A stretch of 64,000 nucleotides of DNA from Hyaloscypha bicolor E (lineage: Eukaryota; Ascomycota; Leotiomycetes; Helotiales; Hyaloscyphaceae), in assembly GCF_002865645.1 (NCBI RefSeq), contig NW_020194684.1:6245565-6309564 (forward strand), in the 5' to 3' direction. Position 1 is the stretch's first letter, and each line of letters opens with the position of its first letter. Below, one piece after another: positions 32,792 through 47,006 of the stretch. Both the position numbers and the translations under genes were made by a program. The notes under the pieces were generated by a model. It was not told the DNA's origin, did not search any database, and saw only the letters and a list, made by a program, of their open reading frames with translations.

Positions 32792-35224
32792 TTGGAAAAA
32801 GCTTATCCTCAAGCGGGTAGGCATTATAGAATCGTTATCCAAATTATTATAGTCCTCCGTCCCGTTCTCCCAGGCTCGTACCTAGTCAACTAGCTTCTTT
32901 AGTAGGCCTGGCTATTATTAATTAGCCAAGTAGTAGTCTTATAGCTTATAGGGAGAGTATTTCAGATCGGAGGCCGGATACTAGTTAAGGTCTTTATTAT
33001 ATCTAACCTAACTAACCCTATATAGGAGCTTTTCCTGCTCTGCCTTTAATACCAGGATATCTTATACTTCGTATTCTCGGTCTATTATTACTTGAATTAG
33101 TAGAGGTAATTCATTCTTCTAGCCAGGTAGTAGATTATTAGTAGCCTTATAGATAGTCTAGGGAGAATATATTATAAATTTTAATACTCTCGAGTAATTC
33201 GACCTTATAGAAATTATTAACTTAATATAGGATTAGGTAAAGCCCGGCTATTTAGTAATCTAGTTTATAGCTAGGGTATTATATCTTTTACTTCTTTATT
33301 AATATATATATCTTATTTCCTACTTTGAAATCTATAGAGTAATATTTAGTATTAGTATACTTCTCTATTTTCTTTTATACCTGTTCTATATTCTTTTTAC
33401 CTCTCTTTATAATATCCTCTATTTATCTAGTAATCTATTAAGCTTTTATATTACTTAGCTTGTTTTAAGATATAGTTATTAGGGTTAACTAGTTAAAAGA
33501 GGTCTATAGAAGCCTACTATTAAGAAGTTCATATAGAGACATACTAATAGAGCTATATAAGAGAATAAGTTAAGTATAATTAATTATTAGTAAGTACTTA
33601 TCCTAGTTATTTTAGTAATATATAATATATAGATATAATTATTAATTAATATATTAGTTTATAATTTCCGTCTATTTATTAGTTTATAAGTAATATACTA
33701 TTAATAGCTTTAATCTTATACCTAGAATTCTATTAAATTCTTTTTAGAATACTAATATAAATTACAGACTATAATTAGAAATAATAGAGGCTAGAAGGCT
33801 ATAGTAATAATAAATAATTCGGAGATATATCTTTACTATATCCTCTATTATAGTTATCTTATAGCAAGATATAGAAATGGCTTACTTATTTAATTAGTTA
33901 ATTATAATATATATAGTATTATAACCAGATTTTAAACCAGGTATTAACTTGAAATCTATTATAATATATTATTACAAGTAATTCGGAACTAGTAAAAAGT
34001 AAAGTAAATTAGGGGTTTTATTTCTTGAAATATTTATCTATTTATATAATTAGTAATTACAAATATATTAAGTAATATTATATTATATATTCTTCTAGTA
34101 ATACTATAATTATAATAGCTTATAGGTTTTATTTTTACCGGAATATATTATAGAAACTTAGTTATAAGTCTTATAAATTAAATCTATATATAACTATTCT
34201 TTTAGTATTATAAGTTATTTATAATAAAATAGTAACTTATTTTCTATAGTAAAGTTAGTATTATCCCGTTTAGCCTATTTATAGAAGGCTTATAAAGAGG
34301 AGGCTTTATAGTTATTTTATAAAATTCGTTTAACTAAATTATTCGTTTTATTAAGATTATTATTATTATCTTAGAAAATAAAAAGAGAATTAATTTTAAT
34401 ACTAAGGTCCTAGAATACCTTTAGGTTAATTTGGTTTTAAGAAAAGAAGGCCTTAGTATAGTATTTCTTTTTTATTTCATTTTACTAGATAATTTTATTA
34501 TTTTAGTATATTAGAATATTAGCTTTTATATTTTATTTACCGGATTTATATTAGATAATAAAATAGTATTTGGCTAAGGCTTTAGCCTATTTAGCTTATT
34601 TACTTATAAGCTTCTTTATTATTATAAAGTATTCTAATAAGTAATAGTTTATATAGATCTGGATTTAATAGGTAGTTCTTTAAAATTCCGGGTACTATTA
34701 ATCTAAAAACTATATAATAATAAGTATTTCTTTATTATATATTTTATAATTATATTTTATAAATACTATAGGATATTACTTATTATTATATTATTAGGAA
34801 AGAATACTAGTAATAATACTATCCGAAATATTAGTTTTAATTATTAATTATTACTTTGGGTTATAGTAATAAAATAAGACTAATAATATAAGATAAGCTT
34901 TAAGCTTTTTAAAAGTATTCTAATAAACCTTATTAAATAAGAAGGAAATATCTATATATATAATATTTAATAGAGGCTTAGTAATCTTGCTATAGTTACG
35001 AATAAACTTCTTATAGAAGTTATAGAATCCTAGAAAGGCTTATACTTTCTTTATAATTCGAGAAGCTTTCTAATTCTTTATAATTATAATCTTCTCAGAA
35101 TTAATTTTAATATTCTTTATAAAGATAATAAAGCCAAGGTATTTTATATATATAATATGAAATTTATACTTTTTAATATCTGCTTATAAGCCTATATTTT
35201 AAAGCTACTAAAGGACTTTTTTTA

Positions 35225-35595
35225 TATAAAGTTTATATTCTAACTTATTATTAAAATAAATAAGAATATTATCTAGATAAGCTATATAAAAGTCGTCTAA
35301 ATAATTAAATAGGATATCGTTTATATAATACTAATAAGTAACTAGCCCGTTAGTTAATCTAGAGAATAAAACCTTATACTTATATATTCTATAATATATA
35401 TGAAATATTATTAATTTCTCTAATTCGGGATCTATATAAATTTAGTAAAAAGCCTAATAAATATTAAACTTTATAAAGATTTTGGCTTTACTAATTCTAG
35501 TTAAGGTCTTATTAATAAGGGAAAGAAAGTAATAGTTCTTATAAATAATCTAGTTAAGCTTCCGGTAATTAATATAGAACTATAGGCTTCTATTA
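35225..35595 (-). pseudogene. Gypsy-1 reverse transcriptase remnant
   Basis: The reverse complement reads, with stops, FYINYRKLN, SLINKTLTRISKAKIFIKFN, YKYKVLFSRLTNGLVTY and YLDDFYIAYLDNILIYFNN. These match the Ty3/gypsy RT blocks DYRKLN, ISKAKxFxKLD, LPFGLTNGPATYQ and YLDDILIYS. Changes such as CVDYRKLN to YINYRKLN and LDD to LDN are what C-to-T/G-to-A mutation would give. Confidence 0.85.
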
Positions 35596-38291
35596 GACTT
35601 TCTTATAAAAAGAATAAAGGCCGTAAATAGTAATTAACTAGAAGTAATAAAGCCTTTATTAAGGTTCTCTAGAAAGTATTTCTTAGTAATCTCTAATTTA
35701 GCTATTATTATCTTATATAAAGAGCTATATTTCAGATATTTCTTTATTTTCTTTTCTAATTATATCTTATAATTATATAATTAATAGAAAGATAGAATAT
35801 CGGAAGCTTTTTTAGAAAAGACTTTATTAAACTTAGTATATTATCCGGAAATAATAGGGTTTTCTATATTAGCTCCCGGAAAAAGCTCTCTTTATTATTT
35901 TAGGAGGCTATTAATCTTATAAAAGCTTATAGTAAAGGCTTTATTCTCGGATTATTAGAGCTTATAATATATACCTATAAAGCTAATACTAGTAATCTTA
36001 ATAGCAGGAGCTTCTATTAGCTTTTTTTCTATATATAGTTTCTTTTAATATAGGATATTTATAAGATAAATAATATTAGCTAAAGAGTTTTTTATTTAAT
36101 AATAGCTATCTTAAGTATCCTATTTATAAAAGTATTTAATTTTTAGCTTCTATAAAATAGAAGTAACTAGTACTAGCTTAGGCTCTTTATCCGGATCTAA
36201 TTCGGAATTAGTAGAATTATATTTAGAAGTAATATTATTAGTAAAGCTAGTATATAGAAAGGAGTTAGTAGCAGAGTTATTTTCTATATTATAGTTTTTA
36301 ATAAAAGCTTATTTCCTAGCAGCTTATTATTAGTTCTTTTTATTAAATATATAGTTTCTGATTTTAATATCTATTTAATAATTAAAGTAAGAAATATGTT
36401 TTGAGGCAGGAAATAAAGCTTCTCGAGATATAGGAATCTCTTATATAACCAAAAGTAATAGAAAAAGAAATTCGGGCTATATTAAATATTAGTTTCGGAT
36501 ATTAAAAAGTAGTTTAAAGTATTCTAGCTACTTATAACTAAGAATAAGATTATAGAATTCAAGCTTAAGAATTAGTAAGGAAATATTATATTATTATTTC
36601 TAGTTAATAGTAAGATATATTCTTAAGAAGTAAATAATACGAGTTTCTAGCTTACTATTATATTTCTTAATACTAATAGGTTTAGATAAGTATTAGAACT
36701 TGAGGTTAAAGAAAGTAATAATATTTATAATAAGGAAAATATTAATAAATATAAAACTATTTATTCCGGAATTAGTAAAAGAAGAGATATTAACTAAATA
36801 TTTATTATAAGATAAGCTATAAGATATAGTTAAGTATAATTCTCTTATTAACTAGTTTAGGTTAATTTCTATGAAATTAATTTCAAGTTTATCTAAGAAA
36901 AAGTCTTTTCCTAGATATTTTTATTTCCTGGTATATTATTTATATTAGCCTCTATAAGCTTATTATTCTTTTCTAGTTCCTTAATATTAGTAATATATTT
37001 TAATACTAGATAATTACAGGCTATATAACTAGTCTAAAAGTAATTAAAATAGGTTAAGATTAAAGTAGGAGTGCTTTCTTTTTTAATAGCTAGCTTACTA
37101 ATAATTAGAAGTATTCGAGTTAGTATAAAGATATAAGAAGTTATTATATAGAGTTTGGGAATAATAAATATAGAGGTATTAGAAATAATAGAAATTAGAA
37201 AAGTAATAATAGCTCGAGCCTTAATATATTTTCTAAGGCTCTTATAGGTCTATAATATTTTTATCTCGGAATTAATTAATAAGGCTATATAATATAGGTT
37301 ATAGAATATATAAATAGAATAATACTAGCTTATAAGTTATTTTTAAAGAAAAAGTATTAGCTTATTATATAAATTATTATTATAGTTCTATAAATAGATC
37401 TAAGCTTTATTTACTAAGTAAATAAACTTGATCTTGAATTTATAAAAGATCTAAATCTCGTTTATTTATAGTTTCTTATATTTATATCTAGTTTTATATA
37501 TATAATAAGAGTTAATAAAGTATTTATTAAGATAATTAATTATTTCTATAGCTATTTTAAAAGAATTAATAATATTGGACTTATATTAAGTATATAAGTA
37601 ATATTAGGTATTACTTTTTATATAATTAAAAATATAATATATATAAGTATTCTTATTTATATAATAGTCTATATTAACTTTAAATTTATTAATAATCTAG
37701 ACTTACTAATAATTATAAATTAGGTTTTTACTATTACTAAGCTTTAAAGAATCCGGAACCTTTATAAAACAGAACTTATTATATTTAGGAACTTCCCTAG
37801 CTAGATATACTTATTTAATAAAAGAAACTAGAAAGTTAGATATTATATTATAATATTTAGATTAGAAATAAATATTACCCGAAATATAACTTTTACTAAT
37901 AAAATATTCTCGGGAAAGCTTCTTTATATTAAGCAAGTAAGCTAGACTAGTAGCTAAGCTATTTAGGGTTATATAATTAGTCTAGGCATTTATCTAGATC
38001 TTGATTTAGGCTTATTATAATATAAGTATATTAGAATAAATATTAGATAAAGTAAGTAATTCTCTTAAAATAAAAGATTCTATTTCAGAGGTATTTTTAG
38101 TATTAGATATAAGAGATAGAATTATAAAATATAAGTAAAGACTTTTAGAAGAGCCATTAGTATAAGAGGCTATATTAAAAATATTAGATATATATAATTT
38201 ATATATAGGAAGTCATTTTTTAGAAATAAATAAATATTTTAAGAAAGATATTCTAGAGCCTTTCTAGATAAAAAGAATAAGTTTAGTTTAA

Positions 38292-38680
38292 TATTATAAA
38301 TCTATAAAGAAAGCCTATAAATAAGGCACTTATAAGAGAATTATTTATTAAGAAAACTAAGCTAAGAAAAAAAGGAAGTCTCGAGCTAAAGTTCTTTAAG
38401 TATTTATAGTTCTTTATTTATAGCTTGGCCTAATAAGGCTTAGTATCCTAAATTTCCTAAAATATAGCTTTCCCTAGCTTTATTATATATAATTATTATA
38501 TAATTCTAGATACTAGATATTTAGATACTAAATACTAGATACTAGATTCAGATACTAAATACTAGATACTAGATTCAGATACTAAATACTAGATACTAGG
38601 CTAGATATTAAATACTAGATACTAGGCTAGGTATTAAATACCAGATACTAGGCTAGATAAAGCATGGAATTATAATAATA
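38292..38680 (-). repeat. Gypsy-1 LTR (right, 5' LTR), RIP-mutated
   Basis: 389 bp. It aligns end to end with 32441-32776 and is longer because the internal AGATACTAAATACTAGATAC unit is repeated more often. Differences are largely C-to-T or G-to-A relative to the left copy. Confidence 0.8.
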
Positions 38681-40490
38681 TAATACCTAAAGGCTACTAA
38701 AAATAGAGGCTTAGTAAATATATTAGTTATTATTTTCTTACTAGAAATATATTTAATAGTAATCTTATTAAAGGCTACTAGCTTTCTAATATAATAATAG
38801 TAGATATTAATATACTTAATTTAATTATAAGCTATAGAATTTCTAGCTAATATTATATATCTCTAATTATTATTAAATATAGGAATTAAAAGAATAATAT
38901 TTAAATATTAGATATATTTAAGCTTTCTAAATAAAGCCCTAATTTACTAGCCCTATTTACTAGCCTTTAATAGGCTAATATATTCTAATTAAATAATAGA
39001 AATAGCTATATAGTACTATTTAATAAAAAACCATATAATAAATCCTTTATTAAATAAATATAAATACTTTATAATAAAGTATTTATTTATTATATTATTT
39101 ATATAATTTATATTACTAAAGCCCTAAAGCTTAATACTTTTAATTTTTCTAATACTATATAAAATATTATAATTTATAGTATTTTTCAGGTAATAGAATA
39201 TTCTTAATATAATATTCTAATATTATATAATAAGTTTATTATAATATTAGCTAAACTATTTAATTATATAAATAATATTAGAATGAGAGTTCTTTAAAAC
39301 TTATATAATATAGCCTATAGCCTTCTAATATAAATTTTAATTAATTTATTTCTTTTCTAATTATTCTATAATTAAGATATTTCAGTTATTTATAAAAAGA
39401 TTTATAGGCTTAGTTTCTTTTAGTCTAAATCTCTTTATAAGGCCTATAATATACTTACTTTAATTAAGATATAAAATATATTTAAAGTAATTTCTATATA
39501 TTTAAATATTTAAAATTAGAATTATATTTCCTAAATTCTTAAATTCTTAAATTCTTAAATTCCTAAATTCTTAAATTCCTAAATTCTTAATTTCTTATAA
39601 AGAGGCTATTCTATTAATAATCTTCTAAATAGCTTATAGATTTTGGCCCAGACCTAGTATATTATTTATATAGAGCTTTATAATTATATTATAATCTATA
39701 ATAATAAAGATATTTGGCTTATTAAAACAGAAATTAAAACTAAAAGATTTTAGTTCTATATAGGCTTTAATATATTATTTTATTTCTAATTATTTAAGTC
39801 TATATAGGGAATTAAATAAAAGAAATACTAAGCCTTTAATATATTTTAGAACTTGAGAAACTTATATATATATTTTAGTATAAAGCTTAAAATATAAATA
39901 GATATTAATTATATTAATTTAATATATTTCCAGGTTCTTATAAGCTTCTAAAGCTAGTAAAATTCTTAGGCTTTTAGTTCTAATAATAGGGCTAAAAGTT
40001 TTCAGGAAATCGTTTTCTGAAATCTAATTAAAGTTCTAACTTATTAGTTAAGCTTTATATTTATTAATTAGATTTATAAATATATATTTATAATTTATAG
40101 ATTTTTTTCTAGAAAGTAATAAAATAGCTTTTTAGGTATTTAGAACTTATAATTTAGTAAATTCTTTACTAATTATTTATTTCTAATAGGTTTTATAAAT
40201 AAAGTTATTTATAGCCTTAATATAGATTCTAGAAATTAAATATCCTATAATTAGTAGTTCTTTCTAATTATAAGAATTAGAATCTCCTGAATTAATATTT
40301 CCTAAATTAGAATCTAAAATATTTATATTTATTATTATAATATTTCTATATTTTCCTAAAATACTTTATTAGAAATTAAGTAATAAAGAAATAGAAATAA
40401 AAGAACTATATATATTTCCTAAAAGTCCTATAATTATAAAAGCTTTAGATATTATAGGCTATTTTATTATAGTTTCTATTATAGATATAA
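38681..40490 (-). pseudogene. Copia reverse transcriptase / RNase H remnant
   Basis: The reverse complement reads, with stops, FLKTFSPIIRTKSLRILLAL, NLEIYxINIINIYLYFKLYT, GLVFLLFNSLYRLK and YINNILGLGQ. These match copia RT blocks (ETFAPVVRxxTLRxxLAL, DVKNAFLNG, LxxSLYGLKQA, YVDD). It is the 3' part of the outer copia element, separated from its integrase part by gypsy-2 and from its 3' LTR by gypsy-1. Confidence 0.78.
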
Positions 40491-40733
40491 TATTTAGGAC
40501 TTAAAAAGTAAGATAAAAGATTTCTTATAAAGATAATTTAAAACTAAAAAAGAGAAAACTGGAATATATATATCCTATAATATACTAGTTCTAAAGAGGC
40601 TTAGTCTTCTAAATATCTCTAGTATATTTCAAGAATACTTTTCTAGTAAAGTAGCTATATTATATATATCTAGAAAATATCTAGTATTTAGTAAGATATC
40701 TCAAATACCAAATATCTGAAAATTATAATATTA
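40491..40733 (-). repeat. Gypsy-2 LTR (left, 3' LTR)
   Basis: About 243 bp, aligning with 46747-47006. The right copy carries an extra ~20 bp (AAGAGGCTATAAGGAAGTAT region) absent here. Confidence 0.72.
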
Positions 40734-43329
40734 CCTTTCTCTTTATAATAAGCTTATTCCCGAGCTTTATAAAAGCTATTAATTTATCTAATTTCATATT
40801 ATACTTCTTTCTAAAATAAAACTAATATCTCGGATATAAATATTATATATAAAAGACTAGTACTTTTATTATATAATCTAGAAGAATTTATTATTATTTC
40901 CGTATAATTCTAGACAAGTATTATTTTTTATATAATCTAGCTAGTATTATAGGTTTTATAAAAGTTCTAATATATTAATATTATTATTATAGAAACTTTA
41001 TAAAATCAGAAAACTATTACTTAGTACTAAAACTAGATATTATACTAGATTCTTATCCTAACTAACTTACTAAATTCTATACTTTAGCCTATTTCTTACT
41101 AGCTTAACTATAATAACCCGTTTAATACTATATTCTTATTTACTATTCTCTAGTATTAATAAGAATAGTTCCGAGTTTACTTAATCTAATAAAGAATTCT
41201 AGAAGTCTTTTTATAGCTTCTCTATATAAAAAACTAGATATATCTTTATAATTTCTAGTAATTTTAGGAGAAATAAATAGCTATACTATTCTAGAATCTC
41301 AAATAGGCCCTTTATTTAGTTCCCTAGCTTCTGGCTCGGATAATTGAATTTCTAGTACTTTATAGTAATCTATATTTTATTTCCGACTTTGAAATTAATT
41401 AGATAATAATACTTATTAGCTTATACTATATATTATTCCTATATTTATTTTATATAGCCTTAGGCAAGTTATTATAATTTATATAATTAATTTATTAATA
41501 CTTTAGCTTTATTTCTATTTAGCTTCTTTTTAGGTAAATTAGCTTTAATAGAGAAATTCTAGTTTAGAGAAATATAAGGCTTATAGCCCTTTTTAATTAT
41601 AAATAAGAACTAGCTAATAGTTTTATACTAAAAAGAGGCTTATTAATAATTAATTATAATAACTTATTTATTTTAGTTATTCTAGTAATAATTAATATAT
41701 AAATATAATCTCTAATTAAAATACTAATTAATAATTTTCGTTTATTTATTTATTTATTTAGAAATAATTAGCTATAAAGAGCTTAAGCTTTATACTAATT
41801 CTTATATAGAATTTGCTTTAAAAATCGGATATAAATTAGAGTTCCTAATCTAATATAATTATTTCTGAAATACTTATTTAATATATTATATAAAATAAAA
41901 ATAGAAGTATTAGCTACTTAATTATAATTATATCTCGTACTAGAATTATAATTAGGTATTTAGATAAGTAATTTATAAATATAGTAATTATATTATAGCC
42001 TAATTTATTTTCTAGATAGCTCTTAAAATTTATAATAATATATTATTAGAAGTAATTAGAAACTAGAAAGAAATAAAATAAATTAGGCTTTTTATTTCTA
42101 GATATATATAATCTCTTATAAGTATAATAATTATTATAGTATTAATTAATATTCTTGCTTATAAATAGCTAATAATATTACTTTTTTAATAATTAATAGA
42201 GCTTTATATATCCAGAATATCTAGAAAGAAGTTTATTATATATTTTATAAATTAGAATAATTTATAAAAATAATCCGGTAATATATAATTAATTTATAGG
42301 ATCTTATTTATAAACTATAAACTATTATACTTAATAGAAGCTTCTAATAATACTTTTATAGGGGCTACTATAATAGAGTTTATTAGTAAAGCTTCTAAGA
42401 AAATACTTTTTTCTAGGGAAATTATATCTCTATTAAGGGTATTTTCTTCCGAAAAGTCTTTAGTATATACTTGGTTTTTAGGGCCAAATTCTGAATGAAA
42501 TAAGCCGATTTTATAAAATATTACTATAAGCTATAAGTTATAAATAATTTCCGGATTAATCTTATTTTTAGGGAAAAGTACTTGAGTTTATAGCTTTTTC
42601 TTAATCTGGCCTTAAGTATTTACTTTATTTTATTTTTATAATAAAATATTTACTTATTTATTTAATTTTCTAGAATAATATATAAGCTTAAAATAATAGT
42701 AGAATAAAAGCTTAGCCTATTTAGCTTATTAAGAAAAGAACTTCTTAGTAGTTATAAAGTACTTTAAGATATAGTAATTAGAATAGACCTTAAAGGAAGT
42801 ATTCTAAAAGCTCTCTAGCTTAGCTTTTTATTTCTCTAGTACTTATATTATAATAAATATTTCCTTATTATATATATTATAATTAAGCTTTATTAGAAAT
42901 ACAGTTTTGGAAAAATAAGCTATAGAATACTAAAGGCTTATTTCTGGGTTTTATTAAAAAAGTAGGCTAGTAATTACTTCTTTAAATATATCTATTTCTA
43001 TTATTATAAATAGATCTAAATTATAGTATTATAAAATTAAAATAAAAATTATAGCTTTTTTTAGGCAAATAAAAGCCTTTTAATATTATTTAAATTATTT
43101 AAAAGAAATTTCCTTTTTTATAAATAAGATAAAAGATTTAATAATTTGTTTATATTCTCTAATAAAGTATTTATAAAAGTTATAGAAGCTAAGAAAGAAC
43201 TATATATCCTTAATTATTTTTAGGAATTACTAGTTATATATTACTTTAACTTTATTAGGATTTATTTTAATACTAGATATAGAAATAATAAAGCCTAAAT
43301 ACTTTATATATATAACTTTAAATTCCGAT

Positions 43330-43760
43330 TTCTTAATATTTATTTAGAGGCTAATAAGATATAAATAGTCTAGTACTTTTTATATATACTATTTATACTT
43401 TACTAGGTTCTCTAAATAACTAAAAATATTATTAAAATATATTATATAAAAGTTATTTAGATATTTAAAGAATATATTATTTATATAATATTAATATATA
43501 GCCGGGCTATTTATAAGGCCTTTCTAGAGAATATTATATTTATATATTTTATAGTAAATACGAAATATTATTAGCTCCTGAGAATTCGGGTCTATAGCTA
43601 TATAATAGAAAGCTTAATAAATATCTAGTTTAATATAAATCTTAGCCTTAAATAATTAACTTAAAGTCTTATTAATAAATAAAAGAAAATATTAATTCTT
43701 TTAGATAATATTATTTAGATAACAGAAATTAATATAGAAATATAAACCTCTATTTACTTT
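43330..43760 (-). pseudogene. Gypsy-2 reverse transcriptase remnant
   Basis: On the minus strand this block corresponds by order and spacing to the gypsy-1 RT remnant: the region encoding the YRKLN to YLDD blocks, interrupted by stops. The plus-strand complement ATATAGCCGGGCTATTTATA is the counterpart of the LTNGPATY block. More diverged and weaker than in gypsy-1. Confidence 0.6.
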
Positions 43761-46746
43761 CTTTATAAAAAGAACTAGTAAAATAAAGGGAGCCTAACTA
43801 GCTTTAATAAAGCCCTTAGCTAGATTATCTTTTAAGAAATACTTGATTTCTAGAAGCTTTTAAATAGATTATTACCGGAAAAGTTAATATTTAATACTTT
43901 TAGTTCTTTTTAGGCCTTTAATCTGAATTTTATAATTATATAATTTATAGAAAGAAAAAATATTGGATTTCTTTTTAGAGGAAATAAAGATATATTTCTT
44001 AAATTCCAGAAGTAATATTTTTTATAGCTACTAAAGCTCTATTTCTTCTAGTTATTAATTCTCTAGGCTAGAAATAACTTCTTTTTTCCGGGCTTTAAGC
44101 TTCTTATTAATCTTATAAATAGAGATTTAACTAATAATATTATTTTCTCTTTTAGTTATATAATTAAATACTATAGAGATAAGAATAGCTAGATCTAATA
44201 TTTACTTTTTATTAAGAACTTTTTTTTGCTTTTTTGGCTTTTACTTAGATATTATATTTTAATTAGGCTATAAAAGCTTCTTTTCTATAATTCTATATAA
44301 TTTTCTCTAATTAGTTTTAAAAAAAGAAAATTATTTTAGAATAAAAGGTTTCTAGAAATAGCTTATAATAAAATCTTATTAATTAGTATTCTTTTAATAT
44401 TTCTTATTAGATTACTTCTCTAGCTATTATTATAAAATACTAATAATATAACTGAATTATATAAATTTAGATTTTTTTTTTTTTTTTAGCTATATAAGCC
44501 TATATTTTTATAATTAACTAGAATATTAATATATATTATTTATTTCTTACTAAAAATAATATTATAATCTCTAAGGTTTATAATAACTATAGGTATATTA
44601 ATATTTTATTTATTAATTAGAAATAAGACTTCTATATATTTCTTAATAAACTTAGCTAGCTTTCTATTAAAACTATATATAATATAAGATAAGAAAAGAA
44701 GTTATAGTTCTATTTCTAAGAATTACTTTATAAGCTAAGTAAGCTTTATATTAATAAAAGTATAACTATTAGTTCTAGTATTAATAAGGAAAAAAGACTT
44801 AATTCCTAATTTATTTATACTAATAATATAGGATATTATAAGAATATTCTCTTTTATTAAATAAATCAAGTTAATCTTTACTAAATTTATACTATAAGTC
44901 CTTAAAATAGAGACTTTCTTTAGAAGTACTTGTTTCTTGGTTCTATACTAGAATTAGAGCTTAAATTCTCTAAATACTTTACTAGAATAGTATATTCTAG
45001 TAAAATAGAAACTAAGCCCGGCTCGATTCTAGAAAGAGCTATCTTAATTTCTTTATTATATAAAACCGGATAATATCTAATATAATAGCCGAACTCGTTA
45101 TAGTTAAAATACTTAATAATTAAGAGATTCTCGGTTTTTATAAAATATTACTTGTACTTATAAGGAGATATATACTTAATAAAAATAGTTAATATAGGCT
45201 TTTTGAACTCCTTTTTAGAAATATAGTACTAGAAATAAACTTGACTGAAATAGTTTCTATTTTCTTATATTTCTTAGTTTTCTTATATATAGCTTTAATT
45301 TACTAATTATTAATAGTATAATATTAAGTAAAGCAAATAGTATTAATAAAAGAATTATTATAATATATATATACTAATTTCTAGAGCTTTAGTAAGAGCT
45401 TCTTATTTAGTTTATATTTAATATCTTAAAAACTAATATTATCTTCTATAAATAGTTATAAAAAGAAAATATAGAACTTCTAAAATATTTAACTAGAATA
45501 TATTTAAAGCTTACTAAAATTATAATAAGTATTCTATATTTTATTAGGGTTAGAATATAGCTTTTTTAGATAGAAATAGAGCTCTAAGAGCTAATAGTAC
45601 TAATTCGGACTATTTTTATTTATATAAAAGTTAGTTAGAATAAGAATATTACTAGTAAGTTTATTAGAAATATAAATAATCTTGAGATTCTTTAAGAGAT
45701 ATAAATTAGTATTTTCTTATAGCTTATTTTTAATCTAAACTAGCTAGTTATTAAAGATAGTATAATCTCTAATAAAGAGAATTAAATCTAGGAGTTTAGT
45801 AACTCTAGTACTTCTAAAGAAAATATAAAATATAGGGGATTTTAGACGGAAATAAGCGAGAAATAGTTCGGAATTCTTTTAAAAAAGGTTTGAAATAGCT
45901 AGAGTAAGTAAAGCAGAAATAGTTAGAGCTACTATAAGCTAATTTACTATAGCTATATAGTATTTAATATTATTCTTAAGCTTAATATTATAAAGCTTAG
46001 TATTCTCGAGAATAGCTTTATTATAATTATAAGCGTTTTTATATAAAATAGCTTTTTATAATAATATTAATATCTAAAAATAAGATATTGGGTTCTTTAG
46101 CCCATTTATATAACTCTCTAGTAATAATATAATTATTAGTTTCTAGAAGCTTTATAATAAAAGCAGAGAATTCTATTTCTATAGACTTATTTATAAATTC
46201 TTTAGAAATACTAATAGGATATTTAGTTTGGAAAGAGCTACTAATAGGATAACCTGAATTAGTAGGAGCTTTACCAGAAGCCTTAGTAAAAGTTAATATA
46301 ATTCCTGATTATATAATATTCTAGGAAATTAACCTATTATATTTTTCTTCTATTATATTCTTTCTAGTAATCTTATTACTAGTATATATATAAGGCCTAT
46401 AAGGTTATAAGATAGGGCTTAAGAATAGTAGTTAGATTACTAGTCTATAAATATCTATTACTTTAGAACTTAATTAAAGAATAGCCTTTATTTAAAGTTC
46501 TTTGATTTTCGGGTTTTTGAAAAGGATTTCTAATATATTACTAGTATATATTTATAAAAATATAAATACCTAATTTCTCTAAGAATTCTAAAGCTTTTTG
46601 CTTTTATTATTCTAGAGTTTATTACTTGTATTTCTGAGATTCTATTATTTTAGTAATACCTATATTACTAATAGTTCTAAATTAGTTTATTTGAAATCCT
46701 CTATAAGATTAAAGAAAGTAAGCTTTAAATACTATTATAAATATAG

Positions 46747-47006
46747 TATTTAGGGCTTAGAAAGTAAGATAAAAGGTTTCTTATAAAAATAATTCAAAGC
46801 TAAGAAAGAGAAAACTAGAATATAAGAGGCTATAAGGAAGTATATATATCCTATAATATACTAGTTTTAAAGAGGCTTAGTTTTCTAAATATTTCTAGTA
46901 TATTTCAAGTATATTTCTCTAATAAAGCAGCTATATTATATATATCTAGAAGATATCTAATATCTAATAAGATATTTCAGATACCGGATATCTGGGAATT
47001 ATAATA
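46747..47006 (-). repeat. Gypsy-2 LTR (right, 5' LTR)
   Basis: About 260 bp. It keeps a few more C and G than the left copy, for example ATACCGGATATCTGGGAATT against ATACCAAATATCTGAAAATT. Confidence 0.72.

Larger units (their letters stand above)
32441..38680 (-). mobile_element. Ty3/gypsy LTR retrotransposon 1, RIP-decayed
   Basis: LTRs at 32441-32776 and 38292-38680 share TGTTACAGACCTATAAAGGG (left) and its RIP-altered form at 38292. On the minus strand the element starts TGATATTACG after a G15 polypurine run (32777-32791), a plausible PPT. Reverse-transcriptase remnants lie near 35.2-35.6 kb on the minus strand. The interior is extremely AT-rich, with stops in every frame. Clear 5-bp target duplications are not visible in the AT-rich flank. 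Confidence 0.8.
40491..47006 (-). mobile_element. Ty3/gypsy LTR retrotransposon 2, RIP-decayed
   Basis: LTRs at 40491-40733 and 46747-47006 begin TATTTAGGACTTA and TATTTAGGGCTTA and share blocks throughout, for example TATCCTATAATATACTAGTT and AATTATAATA. On the minus strand AAAGAGAAAGG precedes the left LTR, a plausible polypurine tract. A gypsy RT remnant on the minus strand lies near 43.3-43.8 kb. It sits inside the copia pol region, between integrase and RT. The exact right border is uncertain by a few bases. Confidence 0.78.

Noticed and set aside
36300..38200. Search for a CRISPR array or regular spaced repeats in the AT-rich block
   Set aside because: Repeats there are LTR copies and RIP-simplified TA-rich sequence; the organism is a eukaryote, so CRISPR is not expected.
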